DNA from: Sapria himalayana
Taxonomy: Eukaryota > Streptophyta > Magnoliopsida > Malpighiales > Rafflesiaceae
Direction: 5' to 3'
Length of the DNA stretch: 64,000 bases
Assembly: GCA_029783825.1 (NCBI GenBank)
Contig: JAREIK010010171.1
Span: 59,904-123,903 of the forward strand
A program made the position numbers and the translations under genes. The notes below the pieces were generated by a model. It was given only the letters and a program-made list of their open reading frames with translations, was not told where the DNA came from and did not search any database. Position 1 is the stretch's first letter, and every line of letters begins with the position of its first letter. Below are positions 12,918 to 25,400 of this stretch, one piece after another.

Positions 12918-13478
12918 GTGTTTTTAAAAGTTCTTATCTAAGTATGATTTATTTTGCAAGCATATGATGTTAGTTGGTGCATGGTCCAACGGACAGCGAT
13001 GCCATGAGATATGGCCCCATAGATGCTTAGCCATGGTGCATAACTGTCTGGAAGTGCATAGTGTGTGTGTGGTCCAGTGAACTTGCATGTGTGCTCGATG
13101 TATAGGATGTGCACCGTGTAAATATTTGAAGCATCCATGGTGTAGTGTGTGCAAAATGTAGCTTGTGCTCATTAGGTTTTTTTTATATGTATCAAAGAAA
13201 GTGATTTTCCATGTAGAATCATGTGAGTAAAAACTATATAGTTGTTATGAAAGTGGCCACTACTTTGGTGTTTCCATAACTATTTGACTACTACAATAAA
13301 TGTTGAGTGTTAAGTGTGTAATAAAAAATATAATATTTAATTTATTTATATCTAGCATAGATTTTCTATTTTCTATTTTATCATAGGAACTCATTAAGAA
13401 TTGTATGACAGCTGCTTCTAAGCCAGTTGAAGTTTTATGGATCTTCAGATACCTTTTTTAAGAAAAGAAAAGTAGGAA
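12918..13478. other. CACTA interior after the captured kinase fragment, function unknown
   Basis: Begins with the GT donor of the kinase fragment, so the first bases are probably captured intron. A less AT-rich island at about 12955-13165 is rich in tgcat and gtgtgtg motifs. It opens two minus-strand frames (12924-13172 and 12938-13138) that resemble nothing known to me and are not supported as genes. Confidence 0.35.
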
Positions 13479-13619
13479 ATGAAAGAAGTGAATGATGAGA
13501 TTAAAGAAATGAAGAATGAAATGCAATAGTAGATGACCTATATGGAGTCACAAATAGCAGCCTTGACGAGACAGATAGCACACCGAGTTCCAGAAGTATA
13601 CCTGCACAAGAGAGCCTAG
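13479..13619 (+). pseudogene. Possible coiled-coil exon remnant, transposon-protein-like
   Basis: A 47-codon stretch from ATG to TAG reads MKEVNDEIKEMKNEMQ, then two in-frame stops, then MTYMESQIAALTRQIAH. The heptad-like Glu/Lys/Met pattern resembles the C-terminal coiled coil of proteins encoded by CACTA elements (TNPA or Transposase_24 type). It lies close to the right terminus and on the strand opposite to the TNPD pseudogene, which is unusual if both belong to one element. Weak evidence; it may also be a second captured fragment. Confidence 0.3.
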
Positions 13620-13857
13620 CACAAATGCACTAGTTAATAATGAGGATGATAATTTAGTTTTAAAAGATTATATACCCATGTTATGTTTTTATTTTAACTA
13701 TGTAAGTATTGTATCAGAATAATTTATTAACTGGTTTTACTTTTTGTTAATTATAAATAACAGTTCATAAGATATGTTTTTTTTCAATTTAATATAAAAG
13801 TTAAATATATGTAATCAAAAATCTTTTGTAAAAAAATAAAATTATAAAAATAGTTTT

Positions 13858-14167
13858 AGAATGAAAATAGCTAGGGATTTTTCCTTGGCTATTTTAGCTA
13901 GTGAATTTTATATAGATATTTATTCGAAAAATATTAATTACTACTCTTAATTATGATCGAAATTAGCAAGGAAATAAATATAATTAGTAGGGAATTTCTA
14001 TCACTCAAAAATTTACTAGGAAATTTATTTTATTGCTATAATTTTGTGAAAAGTACATTAGCTTGGGATAATTTGCATCATAAATCTGTTGTTAATCTAT
14101 TTTAGCGACGGGATAAGCCCAATAAGCTAGAGAAATTTCTCTTACTATTTGAGAATTTTTTATAGTG
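13858..14167 (-). repeat. Right terminal and subterminal region of the CACTA element
   Basis: The inverted counterpart of 960-1231. On the minus strand it begins CACTATAAAAAATTC, includes CCGTCGCTAAAATAGATTAA, and ends with the same TCCCTAGCTATTTTCATTC block as the left end. The satellite starts immediately beyond it. Confidence 0.75.
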
Positions 14168-14639
14168 TTTATTTATTTGCATATCTTTCTATCTGTCAAT
14201 CTATCTATCAATGTATCATTAGATCTATCTATCAATGTATCATTCTATCTATCTATCTATTTATCCAACTATCTATCTATATAATTATCTATCTATCTAT
14301 CTGTCTATTTTTCGACCTATTTATCTATCTATCTATCTATTTGTCTATGTTCGTATCTATGAATCTATCTATATGAGTATTTATAAATCTATCTGTCTCT
14401 CTATATGTCTATCAATCTATCTGAGTATTTGTATAACTCTCTATATGTCTATCTATCAATCTATCAGTCTATCTATCTACCTATTGATCTATTAATCTCT
14501 CTATATGTCTATATGTTTATTTCATATATGTCTATCATTATATCATTATATATATATATATATTTATCAATTTATCTAACTATCTACTTGTCTATCTATC
14601 TATCTATATGTTTTTCTATCTATCTATCTATCTATATAT

Positions 14640-14965
14640 CGATCTATGTATTTTTGTTTATATTTGTCTACATATCTACTAGTCTTCTTTAATACAAGTC
14701 AACCTATCTATCTATATACCTATCTATCTATATATCTATATATCTATTTTTTAACTGTCTATATAAATATAAATATAAATATATATATATATTTCTATTT
14801 ATCTATCAGTCAATTAATATCTATATTTATTTGTATATCTATCTATCGATCTATCTGTTTATCTATCTTTCTATCTATTTATCTATTTATTTATCTATCA
14901 ATCTAAAAATCTCTCTATTTGTATATTAGTATATTTCTCTATCTATTTATCTATCAGTCTATCTA

Positions 14966-15048
<83 letters not shown>

Positions 15049-18000
15049 TTATGTGTCTATTTGTCTATCTATCTATCAATCTATATGTCTATATGACTAT
15101 GTCTATTTATTTATCTATCTATCTTTATGTCTATCTATCTATTTGTCTAATCTATCTATATATTTATCTGTCCATCTATCAATCTATATATCAATCAATC
15201 AATCAATCTATTTATTTATATATCTATTTGTCTATCTATCTAATAGTCTATCTATATGTCAATATATCTCACTATCTATCAATAAATCTATCTGTCTGTC
15301 TGTCTAACTATCTAACTATTTATTTGTCTATCTATCTATCTTTCAAATTCTCGATCTTTAAATCTACAAATCTATCTATATGACTATTTGTCAATTTGTC
15401 AATTAATCAATCTATCGATCTGTCTATCTATATATTTATCTATCAGTCAATCGATTTGTTTATCTATCTATCTTTATATCTCTTTATCTTTCTATCAATC
15501 TTTATATCTTTCTATCTCTCTATCTTTCTATATATCTTTATATCAATCTAACTATCTAGTTATCTATCTATCAATTTTTCTATCTGTATATCTGCCAATC
15601 TAATTGACTATAGGTCAATCTGTATGTCTATCTATGTGTATATCAATCTATTTCTATATTTTCCTATCTATCTAATATTTATCAATCTATCAATCTATCT
15701 ATATATCTTTATATATATCTATCTGTTTATAGGGTTATCGATGATTCTGTCTATAATTTTATATATCAATTTATCTACTTACCTATCTATATATCTTTGT
15801 ATCTATCTATCTATCTATCTGTCTGTCAATTTGTTTGTCTATCAATCTATTATTCTATATGTCTATCTACCTATCTATCTATATCTAATTATCTATCTAT
15901 CTATATATCTGTCTATCAATCTATCTTTCTATGTATATATCTATGTATCTATCTATTTGTTTATCTTTCTATCTGTCTATCTATTTATCTATCTATCTGT
16001 CTATCTATCTCTATCTTTATGTATATAAGTCTATCTATCTTTCTATCTATCTATTAATCTATCTATATGTATATCTATCTATCTATAATATCTATCTTTC
16101 TATTTATTTGTATATATGTCTAGCTATCCATATGTCTATCTGTATATCTATCTATTAGTCTATCTATTTATCTATCTATCTAACTATCAATTTTTCCATC
16201 TTACTATCTATTTGTCTACCTATCTAACTTGTCTAACTTTTTATTTGTCTCTCTGTCTATATGCCTATTATCTATCTATGAATTTTTAAATCTATCAATC
16301 TATCTTTCTGCCAATCTAAATATTTGTCTATCTTTCTATCTCTTTATCTATCTATCTCTGATTCTATCTTTTATGTATCTATCTGTCTGTCTAACTATCT
16401 GTCTATCTATATATTTGTATATTTGTCTATTTTTTTATTAGTCTATTTGACTATCTATCTGTCTATCTATCTTTCAGTCTTTCAGTCTATCTATCTATTT
16501 GTTTATCTAACTATCTGTCTATATGTAATTCTATCAATATATCTCTATTTATCTAACTAATATTTGTCAACCAATCACCTAAACTATCTATCTCTTTATT
16601 TGATTATCTCTCTAACTATCTAGTTGTCTAATGTGTCTATCTTTCAATCTTTCTATCTATATTTTTATCTTTTTGTCTATCTGTCTATCTTTCTATCTAT
16701 CTATCATTCTATCTATCAACCTATCAATGTGTCTATTTGTTCATCTATCAATCTATCTATCAATCTCTCTATCAATCTGTCAATCTATCAATCTATCAAT
16801 CAATCTATCTATCTATATGTCTATCAATCTATCTATCATATGACTATCTGTGTTTCTTTCTATCTACCATACTGTCTATCCAATTATATTTCAATCGCTC
16901 TATCTATCTATCTATCTATCTGTATGTCTGTCTATCTATTTGTCTATATAAATAAATATATATATATGTCTCTATATATATTTCTCTATTTATCTACTTA
17001 CCTATCCGTCTATCTGTCTATCTATAAATCAATCAATCTGTCAATCAATCTATTTCTCTTTTTATATATCTATGTATTTATGTATCTATCTGTCTATTTA
17101 TCTGTTTATCTATTTATCTATCTTTCTATTGCTCTATAGGTCTATCGATCTATATGTTTATCTTTTTATATATCTATCTTTCTATCATTCTATTTGTCTA
17201 TCAGTCTATCTCTCTATATTTTTTTATATATATATATATATGACAATCTATATATGTATCTATATATGTATCTGTCTATCTGTCTAATTTTCTATTTGAC
17301 TATCTATCTATTTGTCTATCTATTTATATGTTTATTTGTTTATCTGTCTATCTATCTATCTATCTATTTGTCTATCTATCTAACGACCTATTTGTTTATT
17401 AATCTATCATTCTATCTATATATCTATCTATTTATCTATCTGTCTATATGTATATTTATCTATCTATATTAATTGTGTCTTTTTCTATTGGCCTATTTGT
17501 CTATTTGTTTTTCTATCTATTTGTCTATCTATCTATCTATCTATCTATTAATCAATCAATCTAACTATCTAACTATATAATTATCTAATTATCTATCCTT
17601 CTATCTATAAATATTTATATATATTTATTTCTATCTTTCTCTCTAACTATCTAACTATCTTTATATCTAACAATCATTGTATCATTCTATTTATCAATCT
17701 ATCTATTTGTCTACCTATCTACTTGTCTACCTGTCTACATGTCTATATGTCTATCAATCTTTATATCTATCTATCTATCTATTTATTTATCTATCTATCT
17801 GTCTATTTATCTATATATCTATCTATATATCTACTATCTATGTATATTTCTATTTGTATATCTTTCTATTTGTCTAGCTATCTATTTATCTATTTGTATA
17901 TCTATATATCTATCTATATGTATTTTTGTATATCTATCTTCTATCTATCTATCTATCCGTCTATCTATGTATCTTTATATTTGTCTATCTGTCAATCTGT

Positions 18001-18240
18001 CGATTTGTCAATCAATCTATATGTTAATTTGTTTATATATCTATCTGTATATCTGTCAATATGGCAATATGTCTATATATCTATCTGTCTATCTATCTAT
18101 ATGTCTATCTTTATATCGATCTATCTATCAATTTGTCTATCTATCAATCTATAAATCTATAAATTTGTCTATTTGTCTCTTTATGTATCTTTCTATATGT
18201 ATATATCTTTATAAATTATCTATCATTCTATTTATTATCT
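14640..18240. repeat. Higher-order duplication in the satellite, copy 1
   Basis: Diagnostic non-TCTA words recur downstream at about +3.70 kb. Examples are acaagtcaacctatctat (14693 and 18426), atatctatatttatttg (14817 and 18554), the GTTATCGAT block (15734 and 19394), ctataatatctatctttc (16084 and 19784) and tatgaatttttaaat (near 16278 and 19978). The last ~250 bp, from about 17985, matches near 20240 at an offset of only about 2.27 kb. The second copy therefore lacks roughly 1.4 kb. Confidence 0.65.
14973..15046. repeat. (TA)n microsatellite inside the satellite
   Basis: About 74 bp of pure AT dinucleotide. The equivalent place in the second satellite copy (near 18720-18725) has only a few TA units, so this run expanded or contracted after the duplication. 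Another (TA)n block lies at about 20646-20685. Confidence 0.9.
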
Positions 18241-18369
18241 ATCTATAAATCTCTTAATATGTATATATATATCTATAAATTATCTGTATTTCTGTCTATC
18301 GGTCTATTTCTGTATCTGTCTAATATCTATAATTCTATATTTCTATTTAACTATCTGTCTATCTATATA

Positions 18370-20500
18370 TTGATCTATGTATCTATGTATCTATTTGTCT
18401 ACATGTCTACCTGTCTACTTGTGTACAAGTCAACCTATCTATCTATATACCTATCTATCTATATGTTTGTCTGTGCCTATCTATTTATCTATCTATTTTT
18501 TCTATATGTCTATATATATATATATATCTGTCTATTTATCCCACTGTCAAATAATATCTATATTTATTTGTATATCTATCTATCGATCTATCTATCAATC
18601 TGTCTTTCTGTCAATTTATCTATTTATTTATCTATCAATCTAACATTCTGTCTATTTGTCTATTAGTGTATTTGTCGATCTATCTATCAGTCTATCTATC
18701 TATTGTCTATCTATCTGTATATATCATTATGTGTTTATTTGTATATATATATATATATGACTATCTATCTATCAGTCTATATATCTATATGACTATTTGT
18801 CTTTATGTTTATCTATCTATCTTTATGTTTATCTATCTATTTGTCTAATATGTCTATCTATTTATCTATCTATCTATTTATCAATATAACTATCAATTAA
18901 TCAATATATCTATCTATCTATATATATATATTTGTCTATCTATCTAACTATATATCTATATGTCAATCTATCTCACTATCTATCAATATATCTATCTATC
19001 TGTCGGTCTGTTTATCAACCTATTTATCTATCTATATATTTTTAAATTCTCAATCTTTCAATCTGCTAATCTATCTATATGACTATCTATAAATTTGTCA
19101 ATCTATCTATCTATCAATCAGCCTATCTATCTATCTATTTATCTGTCAATCGATTTGTCTCTCTATCTATCTTGATATCTTTATATCTATCTATCTTTCT
19201 ATCTTTATATTTGTCTATCTATCTACCTATCTATCTATCTATTTGTCTATCTTTATATCTGCTAATCTATTTGACTATCTGTCAATCTCTATGTCTATCT
19301 ATGTGTATATCAAACTATTTGTATATTTGTCTATATGTCTATCAATCTATCAATCTATCTATATATCTTTCTATCTATCTATCTATTTATAAAGTTATCG
19401 ATCATTCTTTCTATAATTCTATCTATCAATTTATCAATTTATCTACTTACCTATCATATATCTTTGTATATATCTATCTTTCTATTTATATATCTATCTA
19501 TCTATTTATCTATCTGTCTGTCTGTATGTCTATCAATCTATTATTTTATATGTCTATCTATCTATATATCTAATTATCTATCTATATGTCTATCTATTTA
19601 TCTATATATCTGTCTATCTATCTTTCTTTCTATGTGTCTAACTGTGTATTTATCTATTTGTCTATCTTTCTATCTATCTAGTTGTTTATCTATCTATATG
19701 TCTATCTATCTCTATCTTTATGTCTATAAGTATATCTGTCTTTCTATCAATCTATCAATCTATCTATATGTATATCTATCTATCTATAATATCTATCTTT
19801 CTATTTATTTGTATATATGTCTATATGTCTATATGTCTATCTGTATATCTGTCTATCAATATATCTATTTATCTATCTATCTCTCTATCTAGTTTTCGAT
19901 CAATTCGTCTATTTGACTACCTATCTAACTTTTTGAACTATCTATTTGTCTTTTTTTCAATATGTCTATTATCTATCTATGAATTTTTAAATTTATCTAT
20001 CTATCTCTCTGCAAAACCTATATATTTATCTATCTCTCTATCATTTTATCTATTTATCTGTCTCTTATTCTATCTTATATCTATCTGTCTATCTATCTAA
20101 CTATCTATCTATCTGTATATTTGTCTATCTGTCTATCTTTTTATTAGATTATTTGACCATGTATCTGTCTATCTGTCTCTCAGTCTATGTGTCTACCTAT
20201 CTAAGTATCTATCTGACTATCTATCTATCTGACTATCTGTCTATCTATCGATCTGTCGATCTGTTAATCAATCTATATGTTTATATTTTATCTATATCTC
20301 TATCAGTCTATCTATCAATATGTCAATGTCTATATGTCTATATGTCTATATGTATATCTGTCTATATATCTCTCTATCTATATGTATATTTTTATATCTG
20401 TCTATCTATCTATTTGTCTATCTGTCAATCTATCATTCTATAAATTTGTTTATTTATGTATCTCTCTATATGTATATATATCCATAAATTATCTATCAGT
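18370..20500. repeat. Higher-order duplication in the satellite, copy 2 (internally deleted)
   Basis: The counterpart of 14640-18240, directly downstream of it. It is collinear to about 20150, then jumps to sequence corresponding to about 17985-18240. The part of copy 1 between about 16440 and 17970 is missing. Confidence 0.6.
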
Positions 20501-20643
20501 CTATCAATCAATCTATCTATCTACCTATCTATTAGTCAATCTATCTGTCTTTCTATCCTTCTATCAATCAAACTATATGTCTATCTATTTACCATTCTAT
20601 CATTTTATTTATCTATCTTTCTATCTTTCTATCTTTCTATGAA

Positions 20644-20694
<51 letters not shown>

Positions 20695-21033
20695 TTATTT
20701 ATTTATTTATTTATTTATTTATTTCTATATATATATATATATCTATCTTTCTATCTTTATTTATGTCTATCTATCTACCTATTTATATGTTTATCTATCT
20801 ATCAAATCATTTATCTTTTTATTTTCTATCTATCAATCATATTATATATCAATTTATCTCATTATCTATCGATCTATCTATTTATCTATCTTTCTATCTA
20901 TCTTTCTATCAGTGTATCTATCTATCTGTATATATTTTTTTTTCTATTTATATATATATCTATGTATCTATCTATCTATATAATCAACATACCTATATAT
21001 CTATCTAATTATTTATTTGTGTCTATCTATCTA

Positions 21034-22003
21034 TGATGCAGAAATTCAAGACCAAATCATACTACCACTTGGTCCAATCATTCGAAGTCATACTAAGGCC
21101 TTTCAAAAACAAGTCCAAATTATTATTGAAGCCTTAAACAAGGAAAAACAAGTTGGTGAATTTGAAAGAAAGACAAATACTCTACTTGGATCATCAACTT
21201 GACCCAGCATTGCAAACTTCACCAGAAATCTGATACAAATCCAAAAATTATGAAATTTTAACTAGGACAACAACATTAAGGAAGGTTTCCAATGCAACAA
21301 ACCGTGTCCCATTTGGACCTCAGATGAAGGAGATACAAATTTTCCAAAAGGTGGTGCTGGCAGCAATGACTAATTAACTTTGAAAATTCACCAAAATTCG
21401 AATACTTGTAGGAATGCTTTGAAATTTGACAAGTACAAACTACATCAAGTTATCTGTCCAAAGAAAGAAACCGTGTTCAATTTGAGCCTTGGATTACGGA
21501 GATACATTGTTTTCAAACAATGTTGCGCTGGCAAAAAAAAAAATATTTCTTAGCTAGTTTGTTCCCTATATAACCCCCTTGTAATTCATTTTGTAAGGAC
21601 ACCCTTTGATGAAATATACAAACACTCTTTGAGTTTTCTTTATATTGTTTTTTGCTTGTGAGTGAATAACTCTCTTGTGTGGAACACTCCAAAAATCGGG
21701 TTTTTCGGGTTTAGTTCTCGGAAGGTTCGTTGCCTATCAATCATTAGGTAAGTGATTGATTTGCATTACTTGTGAAGTCTTTGTAAGTTTAGTATTAGTG
21801 GTTCTATTGGTGTTCGTTTCCATTAGGTTCCTAATCGACTTCTTTGTATTTCTCAAAGATTTACCATTATCCTTCATTTCATTCTCTTGAATCTTTAACC
21901 AATAAGAAATTATTCTTCTTAAAGTTTTAGATTTATTTCTTTTATTTCATTTCATTCCGCTTGGATTTTTAAGTCCATCTAGTTTATTGTAGATTTCGTA
22001 TCA
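21034..22003 (+). repeat. LTR 1 (left end of array), 970 bp
   Basis: Starts TGATGCAGAAATTC directly after TCTA satellite and ends GATTTCGTATCA just before the primer binding site. No polypurine tract or integrase sequence precedes it, unlike every other LTR here, so it is a true 5' terminus. The 5 bp before it, atcta, would be the target duplication; the other side is outside the window. It carries the tail end of the pol frame (21034-21202) as an untranslated orphan. It shares taggaatg...acaagtac with LTR 2 but has several private differences from it. Confidence 0.9.
21567..21573 (+). promoter_or_regulatory. LTR promoter TATA box
   Basis: TATATAA in the context CCCTATATAACCCC, about 530 bp into the LTR. 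It is the only clear TATA motif in the U3 part, and transcription would be expected to start some 30 bp downstream. The same box is at 27435, 33304, 39170, 45039, 50905 and 56758 in LTRs 2 to 7. LTR 8 has a shortened TATAAA at 62598. Confidence 0.65.
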
Positions 22004-22461
22004 AATTGGTATCAGAGGTTAGAAATCTCCAACTTCCTAGTTGTGGTACTTTCCTGAAAAAAAAAGAGAAAAAAAAAGTGCAAAAGAAAAGAAGAAGAAA
22101 TAAAAAAAAAAAAATAAAAAAATTACCAAAAAAAAAAGAAAAGAAAAGCCCATTACTTATTGTAAAAGAGATTATTATTATTATTATTTTTTTATATTTT
22201 GATTATTAATTGAGTCTTAGCTTTCTTGATCGAGTCACGAAATCCACATTGCTTCGTGTGATTTCATGTCCTTCATTGGTCTCCTTATAAAAATCATTTC
22301 TTATTGATTGTTGGCAATTGATTTCGAGAACACTTCCGAATTACTTGAACTTCCACATTAGTGAGTGGTGAGATCATTAAAGAGAGGAGTGAAAACACGA
22401 GGGTGAGTGACATTTTGTTGAGTTGTGAGTAAACACGAGTGCGTGAGGAAAATATTTCACA
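22004..22461 (+). promoter_or_regulatory. Unit 1 primer binding site and leader
   Basis: TGGTATCAGAG at 22007-22017 is complementary to the 3' end of plant initiator-Met tRNA (11 bases) and lies 3 nt after the LTR. It would prime minus-strand DNA synthesis. The rest is a non-coding leader with a long A/AAG tract (about 22055-22145) and an (ATT)n stretch, ending at the gag ATG. The frame opened from TTG at 22006 is a by-product of this low-complexity leader. Confidence 0.85.
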
Positions 22462-25400
22462 ATGTCAAGAACTAGTGATGCTCGTGATGATGGAGTAAAC
22501 ATCCAAGAACTATTTGAACGACTTAGTCGTCAATTAACCGATGTGCAAGGGAGCATTCGGGGTCTTAACGACCGAGTTACCCGGATTGAAGGAGCACATG
22601 TTACCAACTATGGTCTACAAGATCGAGAAAAGGAATCTTTGCGGGGTAACAAAAATAATCTTATTTGTGAAGATGAGGTGGAGTCAATTGTTAGTGAATA
22701 TGAACCATACATTCCACGACAACCTAGGAGAAATTCTATGAATCATGACCCCATGAGGAACATCAAGGTCTCTATTCCTTCATTCAAAGGAGACACGGAT
22801 CCAGAGGCCTACTTTGAGTAGGAACAAAGGATCGAGAATATATTCGATTGCTACAACTACATCGATGAGCATAAGGTACGATTGGCGGTGTTGGAATTTT
22901 CTGGATATGCTCTTATTTGGTGGGAACAATTGTGTTCTACTCGACGAAAAATGAGGGAAGGCCCTTTGAGATCGTGGGAACGATTGAAGGTGGCTATGAG
23001 GGCGAAATTTGTACCTCGAAGCTACCAACGGGATGCCTTGATAAAATTACAACAACTTACTCAAGGATCCAAAAGTGTGGAGGATTATGCCAAGGAGTTG
23101 GAAACGGCATTGATTCGAGCCGAGGTTGAGGAGAGTGATAATGCCAAATGTTCCCGTTTCTTAAATGGGTTAAATCGTGATATTGCCGATATTGTTGATC
23201 TACACAATTATGGTGACTTGGAGGATTTGAATCACCGGGCTAGCCAAGTGGAGAAACAACTAAGGAAGAGGGGTAAGCTTCCACAAACTTATCCAACAAA
23301 GACTTGGCCAAAAAGGGATATTCGGTTAATACCAAACCATCAAGGCAATCGAGATCGAGAAGACAAGGGAAAATCTCTTGTCAAGGCTGAACCACCTAAG
23401 CCTAAGGGGAATGATGGGAAGGAGATCTGACATCGAGATATCACTTGTTTCCGGTGCCAAGAAGAGGGACATATTTCCACTCAATGTCCAAATAAGCGAG
23501 TAATGATCATCTCGGATTCGGGAGACATAGAGTCTGCCGATGATGAAGAGCCAAATGAAGAAGATAGTGATGATGATGCTGGTAGCATTCATTCAGTTGG
23601 GAGTGGACTAAATTGTGTGGCATTGCGGGCTCTTAGCACATTGCCAAAACAGGAGGAACCTGAGAAGCAAAGGGAGAACATATTTCATAGTCGATGCTAC
23701 ATCGGAGATAAAAAATGGAGCCTCATTATTGATAATGGAAGTTGTACAAATGTGGCAAGTGACTATTTGGTCAAAAAGCTGGGACTTCAAACAACGCTCC
23801 ATCCAAAGCCATATAAACTTCATTGGCTCAATAATAGTGGTGAAGTGAAAGTCAATCGGCAAGTGATCCTTAACATTCGAATAAAGGATTATCAAGATGA
23901 GGTATGTTGTGATATCGTCCCAATGCAAGCATGTCACATTTTGCTTGGGCGACCTTGGCAATATGATAGGCGAGTTTCCTATGATGGGTTCCACAATCAC
24001 TTTTTACTTGATCATGGTGGAAAAAAAGTGGTCCTTAAACCACTATCTCCGAAAGAGGTTCATGAAGACCAGACATATATTCAAAAACAATACTCCCAAG
24101 AGTTGAGAGAAAAAAAGGAGAGGGAAAAAGAAAAAAAAGAAATTATTGGTAGGGGTAAAATAGGCAAAAAAAATTAGTGTTGAAACCCCATTACTTTTGT
24201 TACATTTCAAGGGAGCTTATATTTCTTCATCTAATGAACTAACCTCTTCTCTTCCCAAAGTTTTTGATGATCTCTTGAAGGAATTTGAAGATATCTTTCC
24301 GGAGGAGTTACCGAATTGGCTACCATCTATGAGAGGTATTGAGCATCAAATCGACTTTGTTCCAGGAGATCCATTCCCAACCGACCAGCTTATCGAACAA
24401 ATCCTGAAGAATCTAAGGAAATTTAAAGGCAGGTCGAAGAGTTACTTGAAAAGGATTGGGTTCGAGAAAGTATGAGCCCATGTGTAGTTCCAGTACTTTT
24501 GGTTCCAAAGAAAGATGGAGGGTGGCGAATGTGCGTAGATTGCTGAGCCGTTAATGCCATAATGGTAAAATACCGACATCCTATTCCAAGGTTAGATGAT
24601 ATGCTAGATGAATTACATGGTTCATGCATCTTCTCAAAGATTGATTTAAAGAGTGGTTACCATCAAATTCGAATGAAACCAGGTGATGAGTGGAAAACTG
24701 CATTTAAAACAAAGTTTGGATTATATGAGTGGTTAGTTATGCCTTTTGGTTTAACTAATGCACCAAGTACATTCATGCGACTAATGAATCATGTTCTTAG
24801 ACCTTTCATTGGAAAGTTTGTTGTAGTTTACTTTGATGACATTCTTATTTATAGCAAAAATATGGATGAGCATATTGAGCATTTGCGTGAGGTATTAAAT
24901 GTTTTACGATTGGAGCATTTGTTTGCTAACCCTCAAAAGTGTACATTTGGTGTAGACCATTGTATATTTTTGGGTTTTGTTATTAGTAATGAAGGAGTGA
25001 AGGTGGACGATTCAAAAATCAAGGCCATCCAAGAATGGCCAACACCATCAAATATCTCAGATATTCGAAGCTTTCATGGCCTAGCGAGTTTCTACCGCCG
25101 ATTTGTGAAGGATTTTAGCACTTTGGCAGCCCCATTAACATCTATTATCAAAAAGGATGTCCCTTTTAAATGGGGAAGTGCTCAAGAAAAATCTTTCAAT
25201 ACCTTAAAGTATCACCTCACACATGCACCCATTTTGATGCTACCTGATTTTAATAAACCTTTTGAAATTGAATGTGATGCTTCAGGTATAGGTATTGGAG
25301 CGGTTCTTATGCAAGAGAAGAAGCCGGTGGCATACTTCAATGAGAAGCTTCATGGTGACATGCTCAATTATTCTACTTATGATAAAGAGCTTTATTCCTT

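Larger units (their letters stand above)
960..14167 (-). mobile_element. CACTA (En/Spm-type) DNA transposon, degenerate, with nested repeats
   Basis: The left end begins CACCACAAGAAAAAT at 960. The right end, read on the minus strand from 14167, begins CACTATAAAAAATTC; both are variants of the CACTA terminus. The subterminal regions also match in inverted orientation: TCGCTAAAGTAGAT near 1019 against GTCGCTAAAATAGAT on the minus strand near 14105, and TCCCTAGCTATTTTCATTC near 1211-1229 against the minus strand near 13861-13880. Between them lies a minus-strand TNPD-type transposase pseudogene, which fixes the superfamily. The 13.2 kb body also holds an AT-rich tandem repeat, a solo-LTR-like insertion and a receptor-kinase gene fragment. 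The 3 bp beside each end differ (atg on the left, ttt on the right), so no target duplication is preserved and the right flank has probably been rearranged. Confidence 0.78.
14168..21033. repeat. (TCTA)n tetranucleotide satellite, diverged, 6.9 kb
   Basis: Nearly the whole interval consists of TCTA/TCTG/TCAA/TTTA tetramer variants. The plus strand of such a repeat has no stop codons in any frame, so many overlapping frames of Ser-Ile-Tyr-Leu type open up. They are artefacts of the repeat and are not annotated. The array runs from the right CACTA terminus to the first base of the first LTR. It contains embedded (TA)n runs and a large internal duplication, annotated separately. Confidence 0.92.

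Noticed and set aside
12924..13172. Two overlapping minus-strand frames with His/Cys-rich translations
   Set aside because: Both overlap in different frames over a tgcat/gtgtg-rich patch and match no family I know.
14149..21008. Dozens of long overlapping plus-strand frames rich in Ser-Ile-Tyr-Leu
   Set aside because: They are the automatic translation of TCTA repeats, which have no stop codon on this strand in any frame; no start context, domain or codon bias supports a protein.
21017..21202. A short frame at the satellite-LTR junction as a truncated integrase gene
   Set aside because: It is the pol tail that lies within every LTR; LTR 1 has no pol upstream, so it is an orphan stretch of LTR and not evidence of a truncated extra unit.
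22006..22209. A frame starting with TTG at the primer binding site, repeated in every unit
   Set aside because: It translates the primer site and the A-rich leader into Lys runs; it is low-complexity leader sequence, not a gene.
23326..24000. Minus-strand frames inside gag and protease, repeated in all units
   Set aside because: They are antisense to the recognised gag-pol domains and persist only because the plus strand is coding-derived.
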